Below, one piece after another: positions 19,552 to 28,782 of a stretch of 59,051 nucleotides of DNA. Source of the DNA: Bacteroidota bacterium (GTDB lineage Bacteria; Bacteroidota; Bacteroidia; Flavobacteriales; Flavobacteriaceae); assembly GCA_012522045.1 (NCBI GenBank), contig JAAYLC010000158.1:1-59051 (forward strand). Direction: 5' to 3'. The translations under genes and the position numbers were made by a program. The stretch's first letter is position 1, and each line of letters starts with the position of its first letter. The notes beneath the pieces are model-generated. The model searched no databases, had not been told where the DNA came from, and worked only from the letters and a program-made list of their open reading frames with translations.

Positions 19552-21006
19552 TTATTCATAACGGATACAAACGTTTTTCTGTTCCGTAAAAAATTTGAGT
19601 GCTTCAAAACCTCCTTCTCTTCCGATTCCGCTGTTTTTAACACCTCCGAAAGGCGTCCTTAAATCACGATTTAACCACGTATTTACCCAAACGATGCCGG
19701 CTTCTAATGCTTTAGACATGCGCAAAGATCGATCGAGATTGGAAGTCCAAACCGTTGCAGATAATCCGTAAACCACAGAATTTGCCATTTTAATAACCTC
19801 TTCCTCAGTTTCAAAAGGTATTAAAGTAACAACCGGTCCAAAAATTTCTTCCTGATTCACACGACAATACGCATCATGAAGCTCAATAACAGTGGGTTCA
19901 AGATAATATCCGTTTTCATAACCTTCGGGATGCACTGTATTTCCTCCTGTTAAGATTTTCCCGCCTTCTTCCTGAGCAAGCCGGATGTAGCTGCGAACTT
20001 TTTCTAAATGTGGTTTTGAAACCAAAGCACCAATATCGGTTTGCTTATCAAAAGGATTTCCGATTTTAAGTGCTTGGGTTTTAGCGATAAAATCTTTTTT
20101 AAATCGCTCGAAAATTGATTTCTCCACAAAAATCCGACTTCCACAAAGACAAATCTGTCCTTGATTTGCAAACGACGATCGGACGGTAACGGCAAGCATT
20201 TTATCATAATTGCAATCGGCAAAAATGACATTCGGATTTTTTCCGCCTAATTCCAAAGACAATTTTTTAAACATTGGTGCTGCGGTACGAGCGATATGTT
20301 CGCCGGTTTTGGTTCCTCCCGTAAACGAAATAGCTTTGATTTTCGGGTGACTTACAATGGCTTCTCCGGCTTTAGGCCCAAGCCCGTGAACAATGTTTAA
20401 AACACCCGGAGGCAATCCGGCTTTATTGCAGATATCACCCAATAAAGAAGCTGTCATCGGCGTGATTTCACTGGGTTTTGCCACCACTGTATTTCCGGCA
20501 GCCAAAGCAGGAGCTATTTTCCAACTGAACAAATACAAAGGCAAGTTCCATGGAGAAATACAACCCACGACGCCCAAAGGTTCGCGTAAGGTAAAATTGA
20601 TGGTCTGCAATCCTGTACTTTCATGAGCTTCACTTGCAAATTGGGTAATGGCATTTCCGTAAAATCTAAAATTTGCCGAAGCACGTGGAATATCGACAAG
20701 ATTGGAAAGCGACAGCGGTTTTCCGTTGTCGCGACTTTCCGCTTCGGCTAAAACCTGTTGATTCTCCTCAATTAAATCCGCAATTTTAATCAGAATTCTG
20801 CTTCTTTTTTCAATGGGGGTTTCTGACCAATTAAGAAACGCTTTTTGTGCTGCTTCATAAGCATTTGCTACATCTTTTTCATCAGAATCGGCAATGTGGG
20901 AATAGACATTTCCGCTCATCGGTTCGTAATTGTCAATCCATTTGCCGGAAATAGCATCGACATAATTACCATTGATAAAATTGCGAATTTTTATGGGAGC
21001 ACTCAT
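19552..21006 (-). CDS. 2-aminomuconate semialdehyde dehydrogenase
   Basis: A 484-residue NAD+-dependent aldehyde dehydrogenase. The catalytic Cys lies in GQICLCGSR and the general-base Glu in LELGGKNPN, with the NAD+ loop FTGGTKTGEH. Its place as the last gene of a kynU-kmo-ridA operon makes aminomuconate semialdehyde, formed from 3-hydroxyanthranilate, the likely substrate. The closely related 2-hydroxymuconate semialdehyde dehydrogenases have similar sequences, so specificity is inferred from context. It is six bases after the RidA gene. Confidence 0.88.
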   Translation of the reverse strand: MSAPIKIRNFINGNYVDAISGKWIDNYEPMSGNVYSHIADSDEKDVANAYEAAQKAFLNWSETPIEKRSRILIKIADLIEENQQVLAEAESRDNGKPLSLSNLVDIPRASANFRFYGNAITQFASEAHESTGLQTINFTLREPLGVVGCISPWNLPLYLFSWKIAPALAAGNTVVAKPSEITPMTASLLGDICNKAGLPPGVLNIVHGLGPKAGEAIVSHPKIKAISFTGGTKTGEHIARTAAPMFKKLSLELGGKNPNVIFADCNYDKMLAVTVRSSFANQGQICLCGSRIFVEKSIFERFKKDFIAKTQALKIGNPFDKQTDIGALVSKPHLEKVRSYIRLAQEEGGKILTGGNTVHPEGYENGYYLEPTVIELHDAYCRVNQEEIFGPVVTLIPFETEEEVIKMANSVVYGLSATVWTSNLDRSLRMSKALEAGIVWVNTWLNRDLRTPFGGVKNSGIGREGGFEALKFFTEQKNVCIRYE

Positions 21007-21012
21007 TTTGGA

Positions 21013-21441
21013 TTATTTTTTTAAAGGAAAGTAAGCAATTGCCTTAATCTCAACAACTAAATGCGGATGTGGCAATTGATGTACGGCAACAGTAGTTCGT
21101 GTCGGACCGGTTTCTTTGTTAAAATATTCGGCGTAAACTTCATTGTAACCTGCAAAATCATTCATATTTACCAAAAAACTGGTAATATCAATCACATCGG
21201 CAAGGGTTGCACCTTCAGCAGCTAAATAATCTTTGATGTTTTCAATAACTGCACGGGTTTGCTCACGAATATCCAATCGATAAGTATCCATGCCGTCAAT
21301 TTTATAAACACCTGCAAAAGTGTTGTCCGGCAATCGCGAACTGGCTCCGCTGACATATATAAAATCTCCTGCTCGTTTGATGTGCGGATATGCACCGCGA
21401 GGCGTGGCTTTTCCTTCTATTAATTTGCTTTTATTTTCCAT
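21013..21441 (-). CDS. RidA-family protein, probable 2-aminomuconate deaminase
   Basis: A 142-residue trimeric RidA/YjgF-fold protein. It has the family features [26 protein letters not shown] and, near the C-terminus, [10 protein letters not shown]. RidA members hydrolyse enamines and imines. Inside kynurenine clusters this branch acts as 2-aminomuconate deaminase, giving 4-oxalocrotonate and ammonia. It is six bases from both the kmo and dehydrogenase genes in terms of tight operon spacing. A general imine-deaminase role is the alternative. Confidence 0.85.
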   Translation of the reverse strand: MENKSKLIEGKATPRGAYPHIKRAGDFIYVSGASSRLPDNTFAGVYKIDGMDTYRLDIREQTRAVIENIKDYLAAEGATLADVIDITSFLVNMNDFAGYNEVYAEYFNKETGPTRTTVAVHQLPHPHLVVEIKAIAYFPLKK

Positions 21442-21447
21442 AATTAT

Positions 21448-22872
21448 TTAAAAATCACTGTTTGTATAATGTAAATATCCGGGTTTGTTTTCTTGTTCTA
21501 AAATTAATTCGGTTCGTTCTTTTACTATCTCAAGTTTTTCTTCTAAGGACAATGTATCGTCTAATTTATGTTCGTGTAACAGACTTAAAATAGCATTGTC
21601 TTGCGCTCTTCCCAAACGTTTTGCTTCAGCATAGGGGAGATCCTCGCGAAAAGTCACAAGCGAATACTTGCTGTAATAGATATCGGGAAATTCCGATTCA
21701 AAAGCTAATTCCAGTTTGCGTTTCTTCTGAAACAATTCCATGCCGGTATGTGCTTTCATTTCATCAAAATTATCCAAAGAAAGTTCGCCGATGGCTTGTG
21801 CGTCGGCAATTCGCGCTTTTTCAAACGTTTCAAAAATGGTATTCCAATTCCATTCTGACGATGTCGTTTTATAATTTTCAATAATACGGTCTAAAACTCC
21901 TACATCTTCAAAGCTGGCATTCATTCCTTGACCGTAAAAAGGGACCATCGCATGCGCAGCATCGCCCATCAACAGAACTTTTCCTTCATAATGAAGCGGA
22001 GCACATTTTACGGTTCCCATGAGGCCGATGGGATTGGTAAAAAACTGTTCGGTAAGATTGGGAATCAATTGCAAAACATCGGGAAATTCATTTTGAAAAA
22101 ATTCGGTTACTTTTTCTGAGGTAGTCAAATTTTCAAAACTGTAATAACTTTTTTTATGAGGCAAAAAAAGCGTCACCGTAAAACTTCCGTTGAGATTCGG
22201 CAAAGCAATCAGCATGTTTTCTCCACGGGGCCAAATATGCAAAGCGTTTTTATAAATCTTATAACCGTTATTTTTGTCAGGCAGGATTTCCAATTCTTTA
22301 TATCCGTGACTCAACCATTGGTGGGAAATACTAAACAGAAAATCGGGATTGTTTATCATCGCACTTCGAATCACTGAACCGGCGCCATCGGTTCCGAAAA
22401 TTACATCGGCTTGAAAAGTTACTTCCTTTTGAGTTTCGGTATTATCGCATACGATGGTTGTGTTTTCAAAATCAATGGATTTGCAAGGGTGATTAAAATA
22501 AATCTTGACCCCTTCTTCTTCGGCAGCGTTTAAAAGGACTTTGTTTAATCCGGGACGTGAAACGGAATTAATATATTCGTCATTTCGTCCACTGTAAGGA
22601 CTTAAAAAAGTTTTTCCGGAACTTTTTTCATGAATCATTCTTCCGGTCATGGGAATTAACAGCTTGTTTACTTCATCCTCAATTCCGGCAGTTTTAAGCG
22701 CCCTCATTCCACGATTGCTCAGGGCCAAATTGATTGAACGTCCTGCATCGAGCACTGTGGTACGCAAATCGGGGCGTTTTTCGACTACCGTAACTTTAAA
22801 TCCTTTTTGTGCCATTCGAAGCGCTAACAGACTTCCGCAAAGTCCTGCTCCGACAATAAGTATATTTTTCAT
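21448..22872 (-). CDS. kmo: Kynurenine 3-monooxygenase
   Basis: FAD enzyme that hydroxylates kynurenine to 3-hydroxykynurenine using NADPH and O2. The 474-residue protein opens with the FAD motif VGAGLCG (GxGxxG at 8-13) and carries the second FAD motif GDAAHAMVPFYGQGMNA near residue 305. DAGRSINLALSNRGMRAL is characteristic of the KMO branch. Unlike eukaryotic KMO it has no obvious C-terminal membrane helix. It starts eight bases after kynU. Confidence 0.95.
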   Translation of the reverse strand: MKNILIVGAGLCGSLLALRMAQKGFKVTVVEKRPDLRTTVLDAGRSINLALSNRGMRALKTAGIEDEVNKLLIPMTGRMIHEKSSGKTFLSPYSGRNDEYINSVSRPGLNKVLLNAAEEEGVKIYFNHPCKSIDFENTTIVCDNTETQKEVTFQADVIFGTDGAGSVIRSAMINNPDFLFSISHQWLSHGYKELEILPDKNNGYKIYKNALHIWPRGENMLIALPNLNGSFTVTLFLPHKKSYYSFENLTTSEKVTEFFQNEFPDVLQLIPNLTEQFFTNPIGLMGTVKCAPLHYEGKVLLMGDAAHAMVPFYGQGMNASFEDVGVLDRIIENYKTTSSEWNWNTIFETFEKARIADAQAIGELSLDNFDEMKAHTGMELFQKKRKLELAFESEFPDIYYSKYSLVTFREDLPYAEAKRLGRAQDNAILSLLHEHKLDDTLSLEEKLEIVKERTELILEQENKPGYLHYTNSDF

Positions 22873-22880
22873 GGAAAGCG

Positions 22881-24149
22881 TTATTTTTCGTCAACTATCT
22901 TTTTTAATTTTTCACAAAACAGACAAGCATCTTCAAAACTGTTGTAAAGCGGAGTAGGAGCAATGCGAATCACATCCGGTTCACGCCAATCGCTAATTAC
23001 TCCTGCTTCCGTAAGTTGGTCGTGAAGTTTTCTGTTGGCATTTTTCACTTGAATTGAAAGCTGACAACCGCGTTCCTCCGGATTTTCCGGAGTGATAATA
23101 GTGATTTTTTCATTGTCAATGGCTTTAATCAGTTGCTCCAAATAGCCCGTGAGTTTTATCGATTTTGCTCTCAAGGCATCCATTCCAACTTCGTGGAAAA
23201 TATCCAAGGAAGCCCGAACTGCTGCCATAGATAAAATGGGCGGATTGCTCAATTGCCAACCTTCTGCGCCGGGAAGCATTTCAAAATCGTCCCGCATCTG
23301 AAATCGCGTTTTTTTGTTGTGTCCCCACCATCCCGAAAATTTCTTTAAAGCTGTATCCGTAGCGTGTTTTTCGTGAACAAAACAGCCGCCGAGACTCCCC
23401 GGACCGCTGTTTAAATATTTATACGTGCACCACACCGCAAAATCAGCCTCTGAATCGTGTAAATTCGGTTGAATGTTTCCGGCACCATGCGCCAAATCAA
23501 ATCCGACTTTACAGCCGTAGTGATGCCCAAGTGCTGCTATTTTTTTTAAAGGAAACGATTGTCCGGTGTAATAATTTGGACTTCCGATGAGAATTAATGC
23601 TATCGAATGACCTTCCTCTTCAAGAATTTGTTCCAAATCTTCCATGCGACAAAGATTTTCTCCCGGTCTCGGTTTCCATAGAATCAGACTTTCCTCCGGA
23701 TTGTATCCGTGAAATTTCAATTGACTTTCAACCGCATATTTGTCACTGGGGAAAGCATCGCTTTCAATCAGAATTTTATAGCGTTTTGAAGTCGGCCGAT
23801 AGAAAGAAACCATCATTAAATGCAAATTGGTAGTCAGCGTATTCATAATAACCACCTCAAGGGGTTTTGCACCGACTACGGCTGCCATTTGTTCGGTTAA
23901 AAACTCATGATACGGCATCCACGGATGTTTTCCTTTGGTATGTCCTTCCACACCGTACGTTGCCCAAGCATCAAGTTCTTCTTGGAGATACGTAGAGACA
24001 GTTTTTGGTTGTAACCCTAAAGAATTTCCACAAAAATAAATCAACTTGTTTCCGTCAGCATCTGTTGGAAATAAAAACTGGTTTCTATAGGAGGCCAAAG
24101 TATCTTGTTTGTCTTGTTCTTTGGCATAAGCGATAGAATTAAAATGCAT
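22881..24149 (-). CDS. kynU: Kynureninase
   Basis: PLP enzyme that splits 3-hydroxykynurenine or kynurenine into (hydroxy)anthranilate and alanine. The 422-residue fold-type I protein shows FCGNSLGLQPK near the N-terminus, the PLP-phosphate region NTLTTNLHL, GFDLAHGAGN, and the Schiff-base Lys in WCTYKYLNSGPGS. I start it at the ATG at 24149, not the one at 24173, because a TATTTTTG -7 element covers 24171-24178. It is the first gene of a four-gene operon. No tryptophan dioxygenase, hydroxyanthranilate dioxygenase or ACMS decarboxylase gene is present in the window. Confidence 0.95.
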   Translation of the reverse strand: MHFNSIAYAKEQDKQDTLASYRNQFLFPTDADGNKLIYFCGNSLGLQPKTVSTYLQEELDAWATYGVEGHTKGKHPWMPYHEFLTEQMAAVVGAKPLEVVIMNTLTTNLHLMMVSFYRPTSKRYKILIESDAFPSDKYAVESQLKFHGYNPEESLILWKPRPGENLCRMEDLEQILEEEGHSIALILIGSPNYYTGQSFPLKKIAALGHHYGCKVGFDLAHGAGNIQPNLHDSEADFAVWCTYKYLNSGPGSLGGCFVHEKHATDTALKKFSGWWGHNKKTRFQMRDDFEMLPGAEGWQLSNPPILSMAAVRASLDIFHEVGMDALRAKSIKLTGYLEQLIKAIDNEKITIITPENPEERGCQLSIQVKNANRKLHDQLTEAGVISDWREPDVIRIAPTPLYNSFEDACLFCEKLKKIVDEK

Positions 24150-24170
24150 GGAGTAAAAATTATTGAGCAA

Positions 24171-24178
24171 CAAAAATA
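24171..24178 (-). promoter_or_regulatory. -7 promoter element of the kynurenine operon
   Basis: TATTTTTG on the minus strand fits TAnnTTTG. It lies 21 bases before the ATG at 24149 and overlaps the alternative ATG at 24173, which decides the start. No clear -33 box is visible. Confidence 0.5.
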
Positions 24179-24318
24179 GAAATTAATATCCTTATTTAAA
24201 TTATTCCGGCTATTTAAGTGTGTTATTGAATGTCAATATGAAACCAAAAGCGCAATTTCTTTTTTGAAATTTGAATTTTTCTTAGCTTTATAGATTAGAA
24301 ATTGATACCAAAAAAATT

Positions 24319-24591
24319 ATGCAAGTAAAAGATAACAAAGTTAAACAGCGTTTTGAAGCGGAAGTGGATGGATATACGGCATTTATTGATTATAAAATTG
24401 TAAAAGATGTTATTGATTTAATTCATACGGAAGTGCCCAAAGAAATTGGTGGGAGGGGTGTTGCCGGTGAGATGACCGAAACTGTATTGATGCAAATAGA
24501 ACTTCTCGGATATAAAGTAAAGCCACTGTGTCCATACATTAAAAAATATATTGAAAGAAATCCGGAATGGCAGGAAATCGTGGCGGAATAA
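24319..24591 (+). CDS. Small GNAT-like N-acetyltransferase (YjdJ type)
   Basis: A 90-residue protein of the short GNAT branch. It has the acetyl-CoA-binding segment EIGGRGVAGEMTETVL, the C-terminal PLCPYIKKYIERNPEW typical of this group, and the N-terminal strand pair FEAEVDGYTAFIDY. These mini-acetyltransferases have no well-defined substrates. It is a single gene closed by a bidirectional hairpin. Confidence 0.9.
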   Translation: MQVKDNKVKQRFEAEVDGYTAFIDYKIVKDVIDLIHTEVPKEIGGRGVAGEMTETVLMQIELLGYKVKPLCPYIKKYIERNPEWQEIVAE

Positions 24592-24629
24592 AAAAAGGCT
24601 GATTTTCTCTCAGCCTCTTCTTATTTTTC
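24591..24629. terminator. Bidirectional terminator between the GNAT gene and the small membrane protein
   Basis: AGGCTGA (24596-24602) and TCAGCCT (24610-24616) form a 7-bp stem with A-run before and T-rich DNA after, between two convergent genes. Confidence 0.8.
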
Positions 24630-24637
24630 TAAATCTG

Positions 24638-24790
24638 TTACACTCTACGACCTGTGGCAAGTCTCCAAAGTACGCCGATAATGGCAAGTACCAAAAGAAT
24701 GTGAATAAATGCGCCAAGATTGAATACAAAGGCTCCAAGTAACCAGCCTACAATCATAATTACTACTATTAACCAAATTAAATCGCTCAT
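24638..24790 (-). CDS. Lmo0937-family small membrane protein
   Basis: A 50-residue protein made of two membrane helices: one starting LIWLIVVIMIVGWLLG, the other LVLAIIGVLWRLATG, with a short FVFNLGAF link and a basic end (GRRV). This is the pattern of the Lmo0937 family, short proteins common in Bacteroidota and Firmicutes and often linked to envelope stress; the function is unproven. A TACATTTG -7 box (24819-24826) precedes it. Confidence 0.8.
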   Translation of the reverse strand: MSDLIWLIVVIMIVGWLLGAFVFNLGAFIHILLVLAIIGVLWRLATGRRV

Positions 24791-24818
24791 AATATTAAGT
24801 TTTTTGTTGTTTGTTTTT

Positions 24819-24826
24819 CAAATGTA
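24819..24826 (-). promoter_or_regulatory. -7 promoter element of the Lmo0937-family gene
   Basis: TACATTTG on the minus strand fits TAnnTTTG, 28 bases upstream of the ATG at 24790. Confidence 0.5.
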
Positions 24827-24924
24827 CAACACAACCTTTCTTAGGCTTAGGTTTTTAACTTGTATTTAGAATTAAATTAGCGAAAACAGTTAAAAAAATA
24901 GATTAATCTTAATTTCTATTAATT

Positions 24925-25575
24925 TTATTCGCTTTTTAGTAGTTCCGGATGTTTGTTTTTAAAGTTTTCTTTTCTCGGCTTGGATACATTTCGGATATAA
25001 GGCTGATTGGGATTTTTCTTTGCATAATTTTGATGATATTCTTCAGCACGATAGAATTTTTGAAAAGGCATGACGTGTGCCGCTACCTTTAGTGAACCTT
25101 CCAATTGTAAGTTCAGAGCCGCAATTTTCGCATCGATGATTGCTTTTTCATTTGCATCTCTATAAAATACAATAGAGCGATAATTAATCCCGCGATCGGG
25201 ACCTTGACCATTTACTTGCGTGATGTTTTGAGAAGCAAAATAAACATCTAATAATGTTTCAAAAGTGACGCGATTCGGGTCGTAAATAACCTCGACGGTC
25301 TCGGCATGATTTCCTTGATTTTTATAAGTAGGATTGGGCGTAGTACCACCGCTGTAACCTGAAACAGCTTCTTTGACACCGATTACCGATTCATAAATCC
25401 CTTCGACACACCAAAAACAACCGCTTGCAAAATATGCCCGTTTGTAGCCGTCTTGATAAATTTCTTTGACAGGGTCAACAGTTTGTCCGGAAATTTGTAC
25501 GACTTGCTTATCGGATTTAGATTCCGCGCAATTTGAAAAGAGAAACAAAACAAAAAAGAGTTGAAAGAATTTCAT
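24925..25575 (-). CDS. msrA: Peptide-methionine (S)-S-oxide reductase, lipoprotein form
   Basis: Repairs methionine S-sulfoxide in oxidised proteins. The start at 25575 gives 216 residues with a lipoprotein signal ending LFLFSNC; the longer start at 25605 would put ten residues before it. The catalytic motif GCFWC lies at about residues 51-55, with YSGGTTPNPTY and the C-terminal EEYHQNY. The lipoprotein signal suggests it acts outside the cytoplasm on envelope proteins. The upstream coiled-coil gene ends in a strong terminator, so msrA is probably transcribed alone. Confidence 0.93.
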   Translation of the reverse strand: MKFFQLFFVLFLFSNCAESKSDKQVVQISGQTVDPVKEIYQDGYKRAYFASGCFWCVEGIYESVIGVKEAVSGYSGGTTPNPTYKNQGNHAETVEVIYDPNRVTFETLLDVYFASQNITQVNGQGPDRGINYRSIVFYRDANEKAIIDAKIAALNLQLEGSLKVAAHVMPFQKFYRAEEYHQNYAKKNPNQPYIRNVSKPRKENFKNKHPELLKSE

Positions 25576-25600
25576 AGCAAAACTTTTGAAGACTATAAGA

Positions 25601-25635
25601 TACAAAAAAAAGCTTTCGTTAAAAATGAAAGCTTT
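25601..25635 (-). terminator. Terminator of the Nif3/coiled-coil operon
   Basis: On the minus strand AAAGCTTTC and GAAAGCTTT form a perfect 9-bp stem with a 9-base loop followed by eight T. It separates this operon from msrA. Confidence 0.9.
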
Positions 25636-25661
25636 CTTGAGTTTTATAGTTTGAGTGAATT

Positions 25662-26444
25662 TTATTTCAGCTTGGCAAAAAGCGTTTCCATTTTTTCACG
25701 TTCTTCATTGGCAAGATTGATGTCTACCAAGATTCTTCCACTGTGTTCGTCGGTAATAATTTTCTTGCGTCCGGCAATTTCCATTTGCACTTGTGGCGGA
25801 ATGGTAAAATATGATCCGGCAGCAGCACCTCGTTCAATAGGTACAACGGCAAGTCCGTTTTTTACGCTGTTTCTGATTTTTTTATAAGCTTTGACCAATC
25901 TCGGTTCAATAGTGGCTTCCAGTTTTTTGGACTCTTCCATAAGTGCCAGCTCTTCTTTTTCCGTTTCCTGAAGAATGGCATCCAATTCTCCTTTTTTATG
26001 GATCAAATGTTCCGCGCGTTCATTTTTTCGTGCTTCTGTCTCTTCAATGACTTGTTTTTTATGTTCAATTTGCGCTTTAAATTCACGAATGTGCTTTTCG
26101 GCCAATTGAATTTCCAATTCTTGATATTCAATTTCTTTGCTCAAAGAATTAAACTCGCGATTATTACGAACCGTATCTTGCTGAGCGGTGTATTTTTTAA
26201 TCAAGTTTTTAGACTCTTCAATGCTGTTTTTCTTCTCACTGATTTGAGTTTCCAACAATTCGAGGTCATTGTTTAATTTTGCCAGTCGTGCAATCATTCC
26301 TTCTACTTCATCTTCGAGGTCGCGTACTTCAAGAGGAAGCTCTCCTCGCATGTTGCGGATTTCATCAATTCTGGAATCGATTAATTGAAGATCGTAGAGC
26401 GCTCTCAACTTTTCTTCAACTGTAATTTCTTTTTTTGTGACCAT
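25662..26444 (-). CDS. Coiled-coil protein of the C4 zinc-ribbon (DUF164-like) family lacking the cysteines
   Basis: A 260-residue protein that is almost entirely a long antiparallel coiled coil (about residues 10-190). A small C-terminal domain follows with RGAAAGSYFTIPPQ and DEHSGRILVD. In many bacteria the C-terminal part is a four-Cys zinc ribbon; here no Cys is present, so it should not bind zinc that way. It starts four bases after the Nif3-like gene, a common pairing in Bacteroidota. Its function is unknown; a structural or nucleic-acid-binding scaffold has been suggested for relatives. Confidence 0.88.
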   Translation of the reverse strand: MVTKKEITVEEKLRALYDLQLIDSRIDEIRNMRGELPLEVRDLEDEVEGMIARLAKLNNDLELLETQISEKKNSIEESKNLIKKYTAQQDTVRNNREFNSLSKEIEYQELEIQLAEKHIREFKAQIEHKKQVIEETEARKNERAEHLIHKKGELDAILQETEKEELALMEESKKLEATIEPRLVKAYKKIRNSVKNGLAVVPIERGAAAGSYFTIPPQVQMEIAGRKKIITDEHSGRILVDINLANEEREKMETLFAKLK

Positions 26445-26448
26445 ATAT

Positions 26449-27564
26449 TTAATAATAGCTAACAGGATTGGTATTGATATCGGAAATCATTATCTTATCT
26501 TCCGATAAAGCAGGTGCAAAATTAGTAATTTTTTTTGTAAGGAACGAATACAAAAGTTCTTTTGTAAATTGCTCACTTTCATAATGCCCGATGTCTGCCA
26601 ACAGAATCGCTTTTTCAGCTTTAAAAAAATCGTGGTATTTAAAATCGGCAGAAACGAAAACATCGGCTCCCGCCGCTTTGGCAGCATCGATTGCAAAACT
26701 TCCACTGCCGCCCAATACGGCTACCTTTTTTATGTTTTTGTCCAAAAATTCGGAATGGCGAATGCCATGCGCATGCATCCTTACTTTAAGGTGATTTAAA
26801 AATTCCGATTCGGTCATTTCACTTTCCAATTCGCCAATCATTCCCATTCCAATATGTTGATTTACATTGTCTAAAGTCGTAATTTCATACGCAACTTCTT
26901 CATAAGGATGTGAATCAAATAACGCTTTAAGTATTGTTTTTTCCATGTGTTTTGGAAAGGTGACGCCCAGTTGGATTTCTTTTTCAAAATGGAGCGTGCC
27001 GCGTTCTCCCAAAGTCGGATTGGAGGCTTCATTGCCCCTGAAGCTTCCTTCGCCTTCAATGTTAAAACTACAAGAATCATAATTTCCAATGCTTCCTGCG
27101 CCTTTTGCAAAGAGTGCGTTTCGAACAGTGTCAATGGCATTTACAGGCACAAAGGTGATGAGTTTTTTGATTGTGTGTTTTTTCGGAAGTAATATGTGCG
27201 GATTTTGTATTTCCAGTTTCTCACATATTTTGGCATTTACGCCGTAACGGGAATTGTCCAAAGCCGTGTGATTTGAATAAATTGCAATATCGTTCTTAAT
27301 GGCTTTCAGCACCACGCGTTCCACATAATTTTTGCCGGTAATTTGTTTTAGTCCGGAAAAAATTATCGGATGAAAACTTACGATTAGATTGCAATTTTTT
27401 GCAATTGCTTCGTCCACCACATTTTCCAGTGTGTCCAGTGTAACCAAAATTCCCCTGAGTTCGGATTCCGGATTGCCCACAAGAAGTCCCGTATTGTCAA
27501 AATCTTCGGCATATGCCAAAGGTGAAAGTTGATTTAAAATGGCTGTGACTTCGTGACTTTTCAT
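26449..27564 (-). CDS. Nif3-like dinuclear metal protein (DUF34)
   Basis: A 371-residue protein of the Nif3/YqfO family. The metal-binding residues are expected in SFHPIIF near 65, NHTALDN near 100 and GHYESE near 325. A middle insert of about 110 residues, including LITFVPVNAIDTVRNALF, matches the PII/CutA-like domain of the long YqfO form. It carries GGSGSFAIDAAKAAGADVFVSAD in two separated parts of the conserved core. The family is sometimes labelled GTP cyclohydrolase I type 2, but the true role is uncertain. It leads an operon with the coiled-coil protein. Confidence 0.9.
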   Translation of the reverse strand: MKSHEVTAILNQLSPLAYAEDFDNTGLLVGNPESELRGILVTLDTLENVVDEAIAKNCNLIVSFHPIIFSGLKQITGKNYVERVVLKAIKNDIAIYSNHTALDNSRYGVNAKICEKLEIQNPHILLPKKHTIKKLITFVPVNAIDTVRNALFAKGAGSIGNYDSCSFNIEGEGSFRGNEASNPTLGERGTLHFEKEIQLGVTFPKHMEKTILKALFDSHPYEEVAYEITTLDNVNQHIGMGMIGELESEMTESEFLNHLKVRMHAHGIRHSEFLDKNIKKVAVLGGSGSFAIDAAKAAGADVFVSADFKYHDFFKAEKAILLADIGHYESEQFTKELLYSFLTKKITNFAPALSEDKIMISDINTNPVSYY

Positions 27565-27639
27565 TTTTTTGCTTTTTGATGTAAAGATAAGCTTTTGTGT
27601 AGTGTTTAAATATGAAATCTATTTTGTTAATTTCGCTTT

Positions 27640-28638
27640 ATGAAATACATCCGTTTTCTTTTATTTCCATTTTCGTTGCTTTATGGGCTGATTTTACACC
27701 TCAGAAACAAGTGTTATGACTATGGAATTCTAAAAAGTTATTCATTTTCGATACCTGTCATTGTCGTGGGAAATTTAGCTACGGGTGGTACCGGAAAATC
27801 GCCGATGATTGAATTTTTATTGAATCATTTTAAAACCAAGCATCGTTTGGGAGTCGTCAGTCGCGGATACAAACGGCAAAGCAAAGGATATCGTGAAGTT
27901 TTTGAAGACAGTACAGTTGGTGAAGTAGGAGATGAGCCTCTGCAAATCAAACGAAAATTTCCCGATGTGGTGGTTGCTGTAAGCGAAAAACGCACCACAG
28001 GCATTGAAAAAATAAAAAATCGCGTGGAAGCCGTACTCTTGGACGATGCATTCCAACACCGCGAAGTAAAAGCGTCCCAATACATTTTACTCACGACCTA
28101 TTATGACCGTTACAGCAAAGATTTTGTGTTGCCCACGGGAAATCTTCGCGAATTCAGAAATGGTGCAAAACGTGCAGATATCATTGTCGTCACAAAATGT
28201 CCGCCCGATTTAAGTCGCCGGGAAAGTGAACAAATCAAAAAGGAATTAAACCTGCGGAACCCTCAAAAATGTTATTTTTCTACGATTGCGTATGCTTCGG
28301 AAATTGTAAACCATACAGCTAAAAAATCGCTGACTGAATTAAAGCAACAAATTTTTACATTGGTTACCGGTATTGCGAATCCGGATTCGTTAGTAGCTCA
28401 TTTGAAGAACCTCGGACTTACGTTTAAACATTCCGATTTTCCTGACCATCATTATTTTTCGGATGACGAGCTTGAGAAAATACAACAAGAACCACTGATC
28501 GTCACTACAGAAAAGGATTATATGCGTATGGCGCCACGTTTAAAAAATCCCAATGTTTATTTCCTGCCTATTTCAGTAAAAATTTTATTTGATGAAACAC
28601 CGGATTTTCTGCAAGCTGTGAACATTGAAAAGCGGTAA
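27640..28638 (+). CDS. lpxK: Tetraacyldisaccharide 4'-kinase
   Basis: Phosphorylates the lipid A disaccharide precursor at the inner membrane. The 332-residue protein has an N-terminal hydrophobic segment (FLLFPFSLLYGLILHL) that anchors it, the Walker A motif NLATGGTGKSP near 48-58, and DDAFQHR, the catalytic-site signature of LpxK. It is divergent from the Nif3-like gene. This is the last clearly core gene on the left; everything to its right looks acquired. Confidence 0.94.
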   Translation: MKYIRFLLFPFSLLYGLILHLRNKCYDYGILKSYSFSIPVIVVGNLATGGTGKSPMIEFLLNHFKTKHRLGVVSRGYKRQSKGYREVFEDSTVGEVGDEPLQIKRKFPDVVVAVSEKRTTGIEKIKNRVEAVLLDDAFQHREVKASQYILLTTYYDRYSKDFVLPTGNLREFRNGAKRADIIVVTKCPPDLSRRESEQIKKELNLRNPQKCYFSTIAYASEIVNHTAKKSLTELKQQIFTLVTGIANPDSLVAHLKNLGLTFKHSDFPDHHYFSDDELEKIQQEPLIVTTEKDYMRMAPRLKNPNVYFLPISVKILFDETPDFLQAVNIEKR

Positions 28639-28782
28639 GCGAAACTTTATTTAAAGACTGATTAATTACTGTTTAAACAGGATTTATTGTTGTTTATAAA
28701 CCTTTTTCAGAACAGGATGTAAATTAAAGCCATTTTTTGATGAAGTTGGGTTTTGAAAAGACTTTGTAAAAGATATATGAAA

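Noticed and set aside
28669-28680. CTGTTTAAACAG palindrome after lpxK as a terminator or attachment site
   Set aside because: No T-run, too short a stem, and no matching copy at the other side of the accessory region within the window.
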